Assembly: GCA_937858455.1 (NCBI GenBank) | Contig: CALLYN010000968.1 | Coordinates: 1 to 5,126, forward strand | DNA from: an uncultured Kouleothrix sp. | GTDB lineage: Bacteria > Chloroflexota > Chloroflexia > Chloroflexales > Roseiflexaceae | DNA: 5,126 nucleotides | Direction of reading: 5' to 3' | Shown: one piece after another, positions 4,973 through 5,126 of the stretch | Position numbering within the stretch: the first letter of the stretch is position 1 | Layout: each line of letters opens with the position of its first letter | Position numbers and translations under genes: made by a program | Notes under the pieces: model-generated | What the model was told of the DNA's origin: nothing | The model's database searches: none | Seen by the model: only the letters and a program-made list of their open reading frames with translations

Positions 4973-5021
4973 TTATGTGAAATATGTAGCACAATCTATA
5001 CCATACCGCTGCTTCACATAA
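4973..5021 (-). promoter_or_regulatory. Upstream region of the VOC gene: 9-bp inverted repeat around weak -10-like sequences
   Basis: TTATGTGAA (4973-4981) is exactly inverted as TTCACATAA (5013-5021), 31 bases apart. Between them, on the minus strand, lie TGTGCTACATAT (4982-4993), which shares TGTGCTA with the methyltransferase promoters, and TGGTATAGAT (4994-5003). Either could be a degenerate extended -10, with transcription about 60-80 bases before the gene. The arms contain TGTGA/TCACA, the half-sites of CRP/FNR-type regulators, but the spacing is too wide for one standard site. Promoter and operator roles are inferred. Confidence 0.35.
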
Positions 5022-5044
5022 GCGCGGTGTCCTCGCGCGCGGGA

Positions 5045-5063
5045 GGCTTGGAGGGCGCAAGCC
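5045..5063. repeat. Small hairpin beside the right-edge repeat
   Basis: GGCTTG (5045-5050) pairs with CAAGCC (5058-5063) around a 7-base loop. It directly precedes the GC-rich repeat and may belong to it. It has no T-run suited to termination. Confidence 0.4.
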
Positions 5064-5074
5064 AAAATCATCTC

Positions 5075-5126
5075 TGGTGGGGGTTCGGGGGCGGCGCAGC
5101 CGCCCAGCAGAAATCTTGGTGATGGT
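5075..5126 (-). repeat. Second, partial copy of the GC-rich dispersed repeat
   Basis: Starting TGGTGGGGGTT at 5075, followed by GGGGGCGGC, a short loop and GCCGCCC (to 5105), then GAAATCTT. The reverse complement of 3230-3190 reads the same apart from a few substitutions and a short indel. Here the inner stem is a perfect GGGCGGC-GCA-GCCGCCC (5089-5105). The copy is opposite in orientation to that at 3116-3261 and runs into the window edge, so its full extent and outer ends are unknown. No AATACC-type terminus is seen on its left. Confidence 0.6.

Overview
This 5.1-kb window is GC-rich bacterial chromosomal DNA. It holds six protein genes, the first cut by the left edge, in a mix of same-strand and convergent arrangements. 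Taxonomy is inferred only. High GC, extended -10 promoters of the TGTGCTATAAT type, GC-rich dispersed hairpin repeats and the gene styles fit a filamentous Chloroflexota (Roseiflexus/Kouleothrix-like). No rRNA or other marker gene confirms this.

Left part, plus strand (1-1403): the 3' portion of an M24-family metallopeptidase (Xaa-Pro aminopeptidase/creatinase type), a short gap with a 10-bp hairpin, a small RidA/YjgF-family protein with an excellent Shine-Dalgarno, and then a perfect 20-bp hairpin that looks like a bidirectional terminator. Middle part, minus strand (1415-3074): a D12-class (Dam-like) adenine-N6 DNA methyltransferase is transcribed first, probably from two tandem extended -10 promoters. 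Thirteen bases later comes a NarL/LuxR-type response regulator, likely in the same operon. No restriction endonuclease and no histidine kinase lie in the window.

The 337-base intergenic stretch 2979-3315 is the most structured part. It carries the tandem minus-strand promoters, a plus-strand sigma-70-like promoter, and a 146-bp MITE-like element (3116-3261). That element has imperfect terminal inverted repeats, a possible TA target duplication and a perfect 21-bp internal hairpin. The plus-strand -10 hexamer spans the element's left edge, so the insertion may have created the promoter of the next gene. A partial relative of the element's inner repeat, in opposite orientation, lies at the right edge of the window (5075-5126).

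Right part: a membrane-anchored alpha/beta hydrolase (plus strand, somewhat AT-richer) converges on a PhnB-like VOC-fold protein (minus strand), with a perfect 22-bp hairpin between their ends. The genes do not form an evident pathway. I see no CRISPR, tRNA or rRNA, and no clear new multi-gene system. The points of interest are regulatory and repeat-related, plus a RidA homologue lacking the canonical arginine and an eight-T homopolymer inside the methyltransferase gene.
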